Source: SAR202 cluster bacterium (GTDB taxonomy: Bacteria > Chloroflexota > Dehalococcoidia > Lucifugimonadales > Lucifugimonadaceae). From it: 36,961 nt of DNA. The translations under genes were made by a program, and so were the position numbers. This document shows positions 15,901 to 23,603 of the stretch, piece after piece (positions within the stretch are counted from its first letter, which is position 1; each line of letters starts with the position of its first letter). The DNA is taken from positions 1 to 36,961 of the forward strand of contig VGZT01000022.1 in NCBI GenBank assembly GCA_016872495.1, read 5' to 3'. The notes beneath the pieces were generated by a model that saw nothing but the letters and a program-made list of their open reading frames with translations, searched no databases and was not told the origin of the DNA.

Positions 15901-17311
15901 CGCATTCATTAATGCCTGGCGCAAGCCCGAAAGTCGCCTGTGGACCTGGGCATGCCTCACGCTGCTGGGGATCGGGACCGGAGCGCTCCGTGTAATCAAC
16001 GCGTGGGACTTCCCGGGCTACCTGCTAGTCGCAGCGCTGGCGGTTGGCGGCGGAACCTTCCTGGCCGGCCGCGACCGCCCGTGGCACGCGTTGAAGGTCG
16101 CGATGGTGAGGGTGCTGTTCGTCGCGGTCATCGGATACCTGGCGTTTCTGCCATTCCACACGCGCTTCGAGTTGTTCAATAACGGCATCGAGACGAGCCA
16201 GATCCAGACACCGCTGTGGCGATACATGGCGATCCATGCCCCCTTCTTAGCGGTGATCCTGAGCTACCTGGTGTGGCAGGGCCGGGTACTGATCGGCAAT
16301 GCATTCCGGCAGGCCCGCATCCGCCCCGAAGTGGCCGCCCTTTACATAGCGATCCCGGCCTCGCTCTTCGTAGCAGTGGCCATGTTCGGATACGCGACCG
16401 TGGTGTTCGCAGTCGCACTGACCCTGCTTGCCGGCGCCGTTGCATACCTGCAATACCGTGCCGATTCGCCCGCGTCCCGCCACACAGTCGCCATCCTTGC
16501 CCTGGTTACGGTGGCCCTCGGAATCGGGGCGGGCGTCGACATCGTCACCGTGAAGAACGACATCGGACGCATGAATACGGTCTTCAAGTTCTACCTGCAG
16601 GCCTGGGTGCTTTTCGCGCTGGGATCGGCATACCTCCTGTGGCGGATGGCTGACGCAGGCCTGTTCTCGTTGCGTCGACTGAGCGTGGCGCGTGGGCTGT
16701 GGATGGCCGGGATCGCGACACTGTTCCTGGCAACGCTTGCATATCCGATCCTGGGTACCAGCGCCCGCGTCGCCGACCGGTTCAATACCGCCCCCAAGGG
16801 GATCGACGGCATGGCGTTCATGCAGTGGTCGACCTATTCGGAACAGCGCGGAACCTTCGACCTGAAGAAGGACATCGAAGGCATCCGATGGCTCGATCAG
16901 AACGTCAACGGTTCTCCCGTAATCGTCGAGGGGATCACCGATCTTTACCGATGGGGCAATCGCGTCTCGGTGTACACCGGGCTGCCCGCGGTGGTCGGCT
17001 GGGACTGGCATCAGCGTCAGCAGCGGGTCGAGTACGCATGGGCGGTGACGCAGCGGCGCCACGATGTCGACACAATCTACGGGACCTCGGATCCCGCGGT
17101 CGCGCTCGCGCTGCTGAGAAAGTACGACGTCCGCTACGTATACGTTGGCGACCTGGAGCGACAGTACTACCCGACGGTCGGAACCGAGAAGTTCAAGAAG
17201 ATGGCAAGTGACGGCGTCGTTCCCGTGTACGAGGACGCCTTTGTGTCGATCTATCGATTCGACGACCTCTCCCGCGCGGCGCCGTTGCCGGCCTCCGCCG
17301 GTGGCGGCTGA
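12959..17311 (+). CDS. Giant membrane protein: GT39-like N-half fused to DUF2298 (Chlor_Arch_YYY) C-half
   Basis: This 1450-residue polytopic protein has two halves. The N-half (about 40-640) resembles GT-C glycosyltransferases of the GT39/ArnT type: a first membrane helix, then the loop GLFHPDERAILMQ with the conserved Asp-Glu pair, many helices, and an extracytoplasmic C-part ending SFTVYDHPRTLIFKN. The C-half (about 690-1440) is a DUF2298 domain, with LNYYYFGQ near residue 830, EFPFFSFLFADLHAH near 955, RMNTVFKFYLQAW near 1205, and a C-terminal soluble part. DUF2298 proteins are thought to act on lipid-linked sugars at the membrane, but no activity is proven to my knowledge. The gene is monocistronic, flanked by divergent and convergent genes. 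Confidence 0.9.
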   Translation: MPDSRESFTTASPSGRAPDLTAEGAPPERSFDAVGLALRHAVPISLAAILTIALALRLYGVNWDQGGLFHPDERAILMQVSELRAPGPSDLPKLLDARESPWNPGWFNYGSLPLYLLKAFQILTGPFAEFDLFDLRIPGRVLSALADTAVVGLVFAMGRRWYRTRTGLLAGILAALAVIGIQLSHFYAVDTLLTLFIVAAVYFMSRLAYTGRYYDAAAAGLFTGLAFATKVSALALGAPLIAAFAIFAFAAPGDALAPAEHCAVSLARRGRALRGLALAAAIGLLAVIVTQPYMFLDFRTFLDNTLEQSQMVRRAIDYPYTRQYIDTPRIWYQAWQLGTWGLGPVLGAIAWAGVLWVAVRAWRKQRKVELVMVAWLVPYLALTLSFNVKFMRYLLPAVPFMILFGSEMLWNAVAIVKERLPRYRRWVAPVVLALVAVPTAHYALAYTTIYSRPHPAVRAAEFLDAQTLPAPLILKEHWEEGLPGLGRYRVQELELYNPDFGQKFERIGRQIAAGEYLVLYSNRLYATLTRLPDQYPNSAAYYRALFSGELGYELVFRAESIPGLLGINYVDDYFGRGEIGPPAGYAEERPGLVSPGFGWADESFTVYDHPRTLIFKNVKNLSESEVIDIIGTSYPAASEPGLLLTRAEAERQQSGGTWRSIIQLKGAANGVSWLVWLLALHAIGLAALPLALRVFASLPGHGYLLAKPLGLLLVALATWLLASSGLIGFSRLSVILMLLLLATASGVIAWRSRAEMRSLLRAHWRSVVALEALFTLAFIAFLLVRVANPDLWHPYRGGEKPMDFAYLNAVTRSTVMPPYDPWFGGGYLNYYYFGQFIVAMVIRLTGIVPSVAYNLAVPTLFALTIGGAFTIVYALAEATRRASGPASGRAGPVFAGIAAALFVAVIGNIDGAVQVVQGVLRLVGDGPLSGFDYWRSSRMMAPGSPGNEITEFPFFSFLFADLHAHLIAIPFTLLAAGLALAAFINAWRKPESRLWTWACLTLLGIGTGALRVINAWDFPGYLLVAALAVGGGTFLAGRDRPWHALKVAMVRVLFVAVIGYLAFLPFHTRFELFNNGIETSQIQTPLWRYMAIHAPFLAVILSYLVWQGRVLIGNAFRQARIRPEVAALYIAIPASLFVAVAMFGYATVVFAVALTLLAGAVAYLQYRADSPASRHTVAILALVTVALGIGAGVDIVTVKNDIGRMNTVFKFYLQAWVLFALGSAYLLWRMADAGLFSLRRLSVARGLWMAGIATLFLATLAYPILGTSARVADRFNTAPKGIDGMAFMQWSTYSEQRGTFDLKKDIEGIRWLDQNVNGSPVIVEGITDLYRWGNRVSVYTGLPAVVGWDWHQRQQRVEYAWAVTQRRHDVDTIYGTSDPAVALALLRKYDVRYVYVGDLERQYYPTVGTEKFKKMASDGVVPVYEDAFVSIYRFDDLSRAAPLPASAGGG

Positions 17312-17316
17312 GCCGC

Positions 17317-17910
17317 CTACGCCCCCAGCCGATCGGGCACGATCAGGCCGTAGGCGCCGTCATCGCGGCGGTAGACGACGTTAATGGCGTCGTTGTCGAC
17401 GTTGAGGAATACGTAGAACGAGTGCCCCAGCAGCTCCATCTGTTCCGCCGCCTGCTCGACGGTGGTCGGCACCACGGGATGACGCTTCGTCCGGACGACC
17501 GCCTCTGCCCGGGCCGGCTTCGACCCGGTTTCGGTGGCGACGGGTGTGACCTGCGCCGAAGTGACGACCTCTTGCTCGAACTCGGCGAGCCCGCGGCCGG
17601 TCCGCTTCGACTTGATCCGCCGGCTCTTGAAACGGTCGATCTGCCTGACGACCGCATCGGAAACCCCGTCGATCGCAGCGTTGATGTTGGCCGCGCGCTC
17701 CTCGCCGCGAACGATGATCCCACCATTGAGCACGGCGGTGACCTCGGCGACGAACCGTGAGTCCAGGCTTCGCGTCTCCTCGTGCCGGAGGATGACCCGC
17801 ACCGGGATCGACTTGTTCAGTCGCCGGTCAAGCCGGGCGAGGCGTTTGCGTGTGTACGTCTCCAGAGCTTCGGTCAGAGAGAGGCCCTTGCCAGTGATGG
17901 TTAGTTTCAA
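17317..17910 (-). CDS. hpf: Long-form ribosome hibernation promoting factor
   Basis: The 197-residue protein has the S30AE (RaiA/HPF) N-domain, starting LKLTITGKGLSLTEALETYT with RFVAEVTAVLNGGIIVRGEE, a charged linker, and the C-terminal dimerisation domain QMELLGHSFYVFLNVDNDAI with NVVYRRDDGAYGLIVP. Long HPF joins two 70S ribosomes into inactive 100S dimers under starvation. The start is TTG at 17910, supported by GGAGC about seven bases upstream. The divergent comF gene starts only about 27 bases away, so the two promoters must overlap each other or the neighbouring coding sequence. Confidence 0.93.
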   Translation of the reverse strand: MKLTITGKGLSLTEALETYTRKRLARLDRRLNKSIPVRVILRHEETRSLDSRFVAEVTAVLNGGIIVRGEERAANINAAIDGVSDAVVRQIDRFKSRRIKSKRTGRGLAEFEQEVVTSAQVTPVATETGSKPARAEAVVRTKRHPVVPTTVEQAAEQMELLGHSFYVFLNVDNDAINVVYRRDDGAYGLIVPDRLGA

Positions 17911-17923
17911 CGGGTTGCTCCGC

Positions 17924-17929
17924 TAAACT
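17924..17929 (+). promoter_or_regulatory. Candidate -10 box for comF
   Basis: TAAACT lies eight bases before a GTG at 17938. If used, transcription would start at that codon, giving a leaderless comF message and excluding the upstream TTG at 17929. The -35 match is weak. Confidence 0.3.
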
Positions 17930-17937
17930 TGCCAGAC

Positions 17938-18690
17938 GTGAAGACGCAGATCGTTTTACCTCTGAGTCGATTCTATGCGAGTTCGGCCGCACTGCGACGC
18001 CGGACGGCGGGCGCAGCCCGGCTTCTGGTCGACCTGGTCTACCCGGCACGGTGCGTCCACTGCGGCCGGCCTGGACAGCTCCTGTGCGATCGGTGCCTCT
18101 CGGAAGCGCCACGCCTCGGGCGTTCGGTCTGCCGACGCTGCGCGCAACCGCTCGCAATACCTTCGCTGTGCGGTTCCTGCGCCTTCGATCCAGTTGTCCT
18201 GTCGACCACGCTGGCGGTATTCCAGTTCGGTGGGGCGATCCGTGCCGCAATCCACGCCCTCAAATACTCCGACCTCCGGTCGATCGCGCCCGTGCTTGGC
18301 GCGTTGCTCACCACCGATCCCAGGTTTGCCGAGCTTGAAGCCGACATCGTCGTGCCCGTGCCGCTGCACCGCAAAAGGCTGAGAACCCGGGGCTACAACC
18401 AGTCAGAGCTGATCGGCAGGGTCGTTGCCAGGCGACTGGGCATCGACATGAGCCCGGGCATGCTGCGGCGATTAGTGGACACCCCGCCTCAGGCGCGGGC
18501 AAGATCGCGCACGGAGCGTGCCGCCGGGGTGCGCGACGCGTTCAGGGCAGGGGAGGGCGCGTCAGGCCGGCGGATCCTGCTGGTCGACGACGTGACCACG
18601 ACCGGCAGCACGTTGAGGGAGTGCGCGCGAAGCCTGCTCAAAGCCGGCGCAACTCGGGTCGACGCCATCGTGGTCGCCAGGGAGGTCTGA
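17938..18690 (+). CDS. comF: ComF-family phosphoribosyltransferase-like protein
   Basis: The 250-residue protein has the N-terminal zinc finger of ComF (CVHCGRPGQLLCDRCLSEA, then VCRRCA and LCGSC) followed by a type I phosphoribosyltransferase domain with DIVVPVPLHRKRLRTRGYNQ and the PRPP-loop RILLVDDVTTTGSTL. ComF is needed for DNA uptake in naturally competent bacteria and probably works at the inner face of the membrane on incoming single strands; homologues also occur in non-competent species. No other competence gene lies nearby. The start is uncertain: GTG at 17938 is chosen because of the -10 box, TTG at 17929 is the alternative. The 3' end runs into the HAD gene. Confidence 0.9.
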   Translation: MKTQIVLPLSRFYASSAALRRRTAGAARLLVDLVYPARCVHCGRPGQLLCDRCLSEAPRLGRSVCRRCAQPLAIPSLCGSCAFDPVVLSTTLAVFQFGGAIRAAIHALKYSDLRSIAPVLGALLTTDPRFAELEADIVVPVPLHRKRLRTRGYNQSELIGRVVARRLGIDMSPGMLRRLVDTPPQARARSRTERAAGVRDAFRAGEGASGRRILLVDDVTTTGSTLRECARSLLKAGATRVDAIVVAREV

Positions 18691-19436
18691 TCATCGCGCC
18701 CATAAAGGCCGTGTTTTTCGATGTCTACAACACCCTCGCGGGGTTTCACCCGACCCGCGAGCAGATCCAGGCCACGGCGGCCTCGCTTCATGGACTACGC
18801 CTGACCGACGAGGGCACGGCGCGCGGGTACCACGAGGCCGACCGGTTCATGAGCGAGCAGAACGCGCGCCGCCCGGTGCGTTCGATGAGCGGGGAGGAGC
18901 GCCAGCGCTTCTTCGCGGAGTACGAGCGAAAGGTACTCCTGGGGTCGGGCTATGACGTCGATCTCGAGACAGCGGGTCGCGTCTGGGAGAGCGTGCGCGC
19001 GCAAGAGTACGGGCTGCGCCTGTTCCCGGACGCGATACCCACGCTTGACGAGCTGCGTTCCGCCGGCTTCACAGTCGGCGCAATTTCCAACATGAACCAG
19101 TCGGGCGATGCCCTGGCGCGCGACCTCGGCCTGACCGGCCACATCGATGTCGTCGTGACGTCACGCGAGGCAGGCGCCGAGAAGCCGCACGCGGCGATCT
19201 TCCTGGAGGCCCTGCGCCGGGCAGGGGTGAAACCTCAGGAGGCGGTGCACGTCGGCGACCAGATCGACTCCGACGTGCGCGGGGCGGAACGCGTGGGCAT
19301 GCACGCGGTGCTGATCGACCGTTACAACGGGAGCCCCGGTTACGAGGGCCATCCCCGGGTCACGGGCCTTTCGCAGGTTCGAAGAGCGGTCATGGATCTG
19401 GGCTCCGACCGCCAGGACGCCTGGCCAGCCCCGTAG
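18621..19436 (+). CDS. HAD-superfamily hydrolase with dehalogenase-like motif I
   Basis: The HAD core is clear: motif I FFDVYNTLAGF, motif II ISNMNQSGD, the conserved lysine in GAEKPHAAIF, and motif IV HVGDQIDSDVRGAE. The residue two after the nucleophile Asp is Tyr rather than Asp. That is seen in L-2-haloacid dehalogenases (DxYGTL) and related HADs and argues against an ordinary phosphatase. The start is a problem. The only conventional upstream codon is GTG at 18621, which overlaps comF by 70 bases and adds a basic tail alien to the family. A strong GGAGG at 18681-18685 points to a start at CTG 18687 or ATC 18690/18693, while GTG at 18711 would cut the first strand. The true N-terminus is therefore probably near 18690. 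Confidence 0.85.
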   Translation: MRAKPAQSRRNSGRRHRGRQGGLIIAPIKAVFFDVYNTLAGFHPTREQIQATAASLHGLRLTDEGTARGYHEADRFMSEQNARRPVRSMSGEERQRFFAEYERKVLLGSGYDVDLETAGRVWESVRAQEYGLRLFPDAIPTLDELRSAGFTVGAISNMNQSGDALARDLGLTGHIDVVVTSREAGAEKPHAAIFLEALRRAGVKPQEAVHVGDQIDSDVRGAERVGMHAVLIDRYNGSPGYEGHPRVTGLSQVRRAVMDLGSDRQDAWPAP

Positions 19437-19863
19437 AGGGACAGGTCAGCACCCACGACCATCGGAGCGTCGCGTCGGGCCGTCTTCCCGAACCTGCTGA
19501 GCGTGAGGGGCAGTTCCTGTTCGCATGAGGTCCCGCGACCCGAAGACAGGTGCATGTCGATGCCCCCTTTGCTGCAGACGAGCCTGACCGCCCCGTCGCC
19601 GAGAGCGCCTGCTTCCGGGATGCCCGCGATCGCGAAAGTCGCGTACGGTGCAAAACCTCGGAATCGGGGTCAACGTGGGCATGGACATCGGCGTTGGCTG
19701 AACCGCCGGGGTCCGTGATGGCTTCGCGGTTTGCGACGGAGTAGCCCCGGCCCGTTGAAGCCGTCACCAATACCGCCTCGGGCGCACAAGACCAGGCTGC
19801 GAGCGCCTGGAGGAGGATCGCTCGCGACCGGGCGCGCCGCGGGTACCAGTCAGAGCGCGTCGC
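19437..19863. other. Gene-poor stretch with a possible decayed minus-strand frame
   Basis: No convincing gene lies between the HAD gene and mfd. On the minus strand an open frame from about 19669 to 19340 reads PYATFAIAGIPEAGALGDGA, then VRLVCSKGGIDMHLSSG. By eye its third codon positions are mostly G or C, as in the real genes here. It lacks a start codon near its 5' end, is closed upstream by TGA at 19670-19672, and overlaps the HAD gene at its 3' end. It may be a remnant of an unrecognised gene. The rest shows no RNA gene or clear terminator. Confidence 0.35.
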
Positions 19864-22800
19864 CTATCTCTTTGACGGGCCGGACATCACCATATCGAGC
19901 ATCTTCTGCCGGAACCCCGCGACCTCGTCGAGGACCGATTCCAGCCGCTCCATCCACTCTTCGTCCTCTCGATCGATATCCATGCGTATCTGCATGTGAC
20001 CCACATCGGCGAGCCTGCCGATAACCCGCTGGAGCGCGCTCCTGGCATCTCCTATGGGGTCCCTGAGGGATACCGTGATCCGGTCCCGCTGGGCGATCAT
20101 CGAGTCGGCATTGCACGCCTCGGCGAGTACCCGAATGCGTGACTGATACAGCAGCAACTCAGCCTGTCGTGGCACCGGCCCGAAGCGGTCCCGCAGCTCC
20201 TCTTCGAGGTCCTCGATCTCCTGCAGTTCAAGGATCCGTGCGATCCGCTGGTAAAGCGTGAGGCGCTCGACGAAGTCCTCCACATAGGTAAACGGCAGGC
20301 GAGCGTCCAGTCCCAGATCGACCTGCACCTGCGAGAAGTCGCGCCTGTGCTCGGGCTTTGGTTTACCTTCCTGCCCGGCCTTCAGTTCGGCAACTGACTC
20401 GGCGAGCAGCTTCGAGTAGAGGTCGAATCCGACGGCCTGGATCTGTCCGCTCTGCTCCGAGCCAAGGATGTTCCCGGCGCCCCGGATCTCCAGGTCACGC
20501 ATCGCGATCTGGTAGCCGACGCCCAGTTCGGTCGCGGCCAGGATCGTGTTCAGGCGCTGCTCTGCCATTTCCGTCAGCTTCTTACCGCGCGGCACGATCA
20601 GGTACGAGTAGGCCCGCCGTGAGCTCCGGCCGATGCGCCCCCGGATCTGGTAGAGCTGCGCGAGCCCGAAGCGGTCGGCGCGGTCGACGATCAGGGTGTT
20701 CACATTGGGCAGGTCGAGACCCGACTCGATGATGGTCGTGCAGACCAGCACATCGAACTTGTCCTCACCGAACTCCGCCATTACCTGTTCGAGCTCGTCC
20801 TCGGGCATCTGGCCATGGCCGATCCCGAACCGGGCCTCCGGGACCAGCTTCGCCAGCTTGTCCGTGACGTACTCGATCGTCTTGACCCGGTTGTGCAGGA
20901 AGAACACCTGGCCACCGCGATCCAGCTCGCGCAGGATCGCCTCACGTATCAGTTCGTCGCTCTCTTCGGACACGTAGGTCTTGATCGGCAACCGGTCTTC
21001 CGGCGGCGTGTCGATCGTGCTCATGTCGCGAATGCCCGAAAGCGACAGGTAAAGGGTCCTGGGTATGGGCGTTGCGCTCATCGCCAGGACGTCGACCTCG
21101 CTGCGCATCCTCTTGAGCCGCTCTTTGTGGACCACCCCGAAACGATGCTCTTCATCGATGACAACCAGCCCGAGGTCCTTGAAGGCAACATCCCTTTGAA
21201 TGATCCGGTGCGTGCCGATGATGATGTCGATCTTCCCGGAGGCAAGTCGTTGCAGGATCTCCTGCTGTTCCGGATCGCTCCGAAGGCGGGAGAGCGCTTC
21301 GACCGTCACGGGAAAGGCGCCCAGTCTCTCCTTGAAGGTGAGGAGGTGCTGCTGCGCAAGCACGGTAGTCGGCACGAGGACGGCTACCTGGCGGCCACTC
21401 TGGACGACCTTGAACGCCGCCCGAATCGCGATCTCGGTCTTGCCGTAACCGACGTCTCCGCAAACGAGCCGGTCCATGGGCGTCGGCGCTTCCAGATCGA
21501 CCTTCACCTCGCCGATCGTCGTGAGCTGATCGGGGGTTTCCTCGAACGGGAAGCTCGCTTCGAGCTGGTCCTGCCACGGCGAGTCCGGCCGGGCGCTGAA
21601 GCCGGGCGTCGCTGCGCGCGCCGCGTAGAGCGCGAGCAATTCGCCGGCCAGCTGTTCCGTTGCCCTGCGGGCGCGCGCCTTCGCCCTTACCCACTCCTGG
21701 GTCCCGAGCCTGGTCAGCTTCGGAGCATCATCGCCTCCGCCGTGGTACGGCGTCAGCCGGTCGAGCTGGTCCATCGGCACATAGAGCTTGTCGCCTTCGG
21801 CGTACTCGAGGAGCAGGTACTCCCGGTTCCCCTGTCCCTCGACGTTGACCGTCTCGATGAAGCGCCCGATCCCGTGCTCGATGTGAACCAGGTACACGCC
21901 GGGCTGCAGGTCCTTCATCTGTGCCGCGCGCCGCCTGTGGCGCCTTGGAGCCTGCCGTCTCTCCTTGGATATGCCGAAGACCTCGGCGTCGGTGAACAAA
22001 GTGAACCCGCGCTTATCCGGCAGGGAGAGTACGAACCCCTCTCGCAAGCTGCCCGACGCGATGGCCAGCTTGCCCGGGATGATCGTGGCGTCCGAGTGGT
22101 GCAAGATGCCATGCTCGTTTGCCAGCTCGGAGACGCGTTGCGCGTGCTGGCTGAGGATCACGGCGGGCTCGCCACGGTGGGCCGGATCGCCCAGCCACTG
22201 GAAAACCCGCGCCGCCTGCCCGCCGGCAACCGGGGGAGGCAGGAAAGGCAGTCGAATCGCAGAGAACGGGAGTTCGGGGTCGTCGACGCCCCAGGGGGAG
22301 AGTTCGACCGTCGATCCACGTGCCCGGATCGCGTCCGCCAGGAATCCCCATTCCAGGTGCGGCTGCGGGAAGTGGCGCGGGATCTCGCCCCGCTCTTCCT
22401 TGGCCCGCCGATGATCTTCCATGCGCCGGTCGGCCGCCGTCGACACTTCGTGCGCCTCACTCTGGCGCAAGACAACCAGCAGGGCATCGTCCGGCAGGTA
22501 GTCGAAGATGCTCGCCCGCTCGAAAAAGCCGGAGTAGAAGGCGATCCAGTCAGGGATTTCGCCCCGCAATAGCTGTCCCAGCTCAGCGGTGATCCGATCG
22601 GCCGCTTCCTGTTCGCAACCGGCGAAGTCGAGCTTCCCGGCAAGGCGCTGTGCCTCGTCCGCACTGGCCGTCTCCAGGCGCGGCAGGGTGGTACGGGCCG
22701 GGGTAATCGTGACTGACTTCGTCGGCCCGGTCGATCGCTGCGTCTCGGGATCAAATCTCCGAATGCTCTCGACCTCGTCGCCGAAAAACTCGATACGGGT

Positions 22801-23376
22801 CGGATCGAGGTCCGTGACCGGGAACACATCCAGGATGCCGCCACGGCGGCTCGCCGTCCCTGGACCCTCGACGCTCGCCTTGAACTCGTACCCGGCCGCG
22901 ACCCAACGGGCGGCGAGCCGGTCGAGGTTGCAGGTGTCGCCGACCTTGATCGTGTGCGTTGCGGCATCGTAGGCCTGCCGAGTGAGAACCATGCGGGTTG
23001 CGGCCGAGACCGACGATACGACGATCGGCGGTTCGACGGTCGGGGTCTGCAACGCGCTGAGCGCGCGCAGCCGTGCGTGCACGGCCGGACTGTCCGGAAT
23101 CAGCCTTTCGAACGGCAGGACCTCCGACTCGACAAAATGCTGGACCACATCCTCGGAGCCGCACCAGACAGGCAGCTGGTCTGCCAGGCGGCGCGCGGTT
23201 TCCGGATAGGGGGTGAGGACCAACAGCGGTCGGCGCGCCTTCTGCCAGAGCGCCGCGATCACGCAGGCGGATGCGGAGTCGGGGACGCTCAATGCGACCG
23301 GCCGCTTTTTTGCGTCGGCCGGCCCCAGCGCAGGCAGGGATTCGAGCAGCAGGTTCAAGTAGGGGCGGAGGGACAT
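19864..23376 (-). CDS. mfd: Transcription-repair coupling factor
   Basis: Mfd removes RNA polymerase stalled at DNA damage and recruits UvrA. The 1170-residue product has the usual order: UvrB-like N-part (RPLLVLTPYPETARRLADQL), the CarD-like polymerase-interacting domain (PGVYLVHIEHGIGRFIETV, then REYLLLEYAEGDKLYVPMDQ), the RecG-like helicase with Walker A DVGYGKTEIAIRAAF and DEEH box VVIDEEHRFGV, motif V-VI residues (DRADRFGLAQLYQIRGRIGR), and the C-terminal TRCF domain. The ATG at 23376 is chosen because GGAGA lies five bases upstream; an earlier in-frame ATG at 23433 would add 19 residues. A plus-strand open frame of 585 codons inside it is a shadow. Confidence 0.97.
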   Translation of the reverse strand: MSLRPYLNLLLESLPALGPADAKKRPVALSVPDSASACVIAALWQKARRPLLVLTPYPETARRLADQLPVWCGSEDVVQHFVESEVLPFERLIPDSPAVHARLRALSALQTPTVEPPIVVSSVSAATRMVLTRQAYDAATHTIKVGDTCNLDRLAARWVAAGYEFKASVEGPGTASRRGGILDVFPVTDLDPTRIEFFGDEVESIRRFDPETQRSTGPTKSVTITPARTTLPRLETASADEAQRLAGKLDFAGCEQEAADRITAELGQLLRGEIPDWIAFYSGFFERASIFDYLPDDALLVVLRQSEAHEVSTAADRRMEDHRRAKEERGEIPRHFPQPHLEWGFLADAIRARGSTVELSPWGVDDPELPFSAIRLPFLPPPVAGGQAARVFQWLGDPAHRGEPAVILSQHAQRVSELANEHGILHHSDATIIPGKLAIASGSLREGFVLSLPDKRGFTLFTDAEVFGISKERRQAPRRHRRRAAQMKDLQPGVYLVHIEHGIGRFIETVNVEGQGNREYLLLEYAEGDKLYVPMDQLDRLTPYHGGGDDAPKLTRLGTQEWVRAKARARRATEQLAGELLALYAARAATPGFSARPDSPWQDQLEASFPFEETPDQLTTIGEVKVDLEAPTPMDRLVCGDVGYGKTEIAIRAAFKVVQSGRQVAVLVPTTVLAQQHLLTFKERLGAFPVTVEALSRLRSDPEQQEILQRLASGKIDIIIGTHRIIQRDVAFKDLGLVVIDEEHRFGVVHKERLKRMRSEVDVLAMSATPIPRTLYLSLSGIRDMSTIDTPPEDRLPIKTYVSEESDELIREAILRELDRGGQVFFLHNRVKTIEYVTDKLAKLVPEARFGIGHGQMPEDELEQVMAEFGEDKFDVLVCTTIIESGLDLPNVNTLIVDRADRFGLAQLYQIRGRIGRSSRRAYSYLIVPRGKKLTEMAEQRLNTILAATELGVGYQIAMRDLEIRGAGNILGSEQSGQIQAVGFDLYSKLLAESVAELKAGQEGKPKPEHRRDFSQVQVDLGLDARLPFTYVEDFVERLTLYQRIARILELQEIEDLEEELRDRFGPVPRQAELLLYQSRIRVLAEACNADSMIAQRDRITVSLRDPIGDARSALQRVIGRLADVGHMQIRMDIDREDEEWMERLESVLDEVAGFRQKMLDMVMSGPSKR

Positions 23377-23482
23377 CGTTTCTCCGAGGGCCGCGCAGTA
23401 AGGCCCCCCTTGGCGGTGCAGGGAGCCGGTCATCAGCTATGGCTTGACCGTCGGCGATTCGAAAGCGCCCAAACGGCCAAAT

Positions 23483-23505
23483 GGCCAGCGGGGCAACCGC
23501 TGGCC
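23483..23505. promoter_or_regulatory. Perfect 9-bp dyad between mfd and proB
   Basis: GGCCAGCGG at 23483-23491 pairs exactly with CCGCTGGCC at 23497-23505 across five bases. It lies about 28 bases upstream of the proB -10 boxes and 107 bases from the mfd start. It may be an operator for either divergent gene or a hairpin in an mfd leader. No T-run follows on either strand. Confidence 0.4.
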
Positions 23506-23525
23506 TGTCCTGAGATCGTATCACC

Positions 23526-23550
23526 CGGCCCGTATAACGGCCCGTATAAT
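23526..23550 (+). promoter_or_regulatory. Tandemly duplicated -10 region upstream of proB
   Basis: A 12-base unit, CGGCCCGTATAA, is repeated directly (23526-23537 and 23538-23549). It gives TATAAC at 23533-23538 and the consensus TATAAT at 23545-23550. From the second box transcription would start near 23557, about 47 bases before the proB ATG. No good -35 box lies 16-18 bases upstream of either. Confidence 0.5.
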
Positions 23551-23603
23551 TCGAAGTCGACTTCCCACCGGGCGCGCCGTGGTCGCGCTGGGCCAAACCC
23601 GCC

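Noticed and set aside
20815-22572. Plus-strand open frame of 585 codons
   Set aside because: It lies entirely antisense to mfd, is very rich in arginine and proline with no recognisable domain, and exists only because GC-rich coding DNA has few stops on the other strand.
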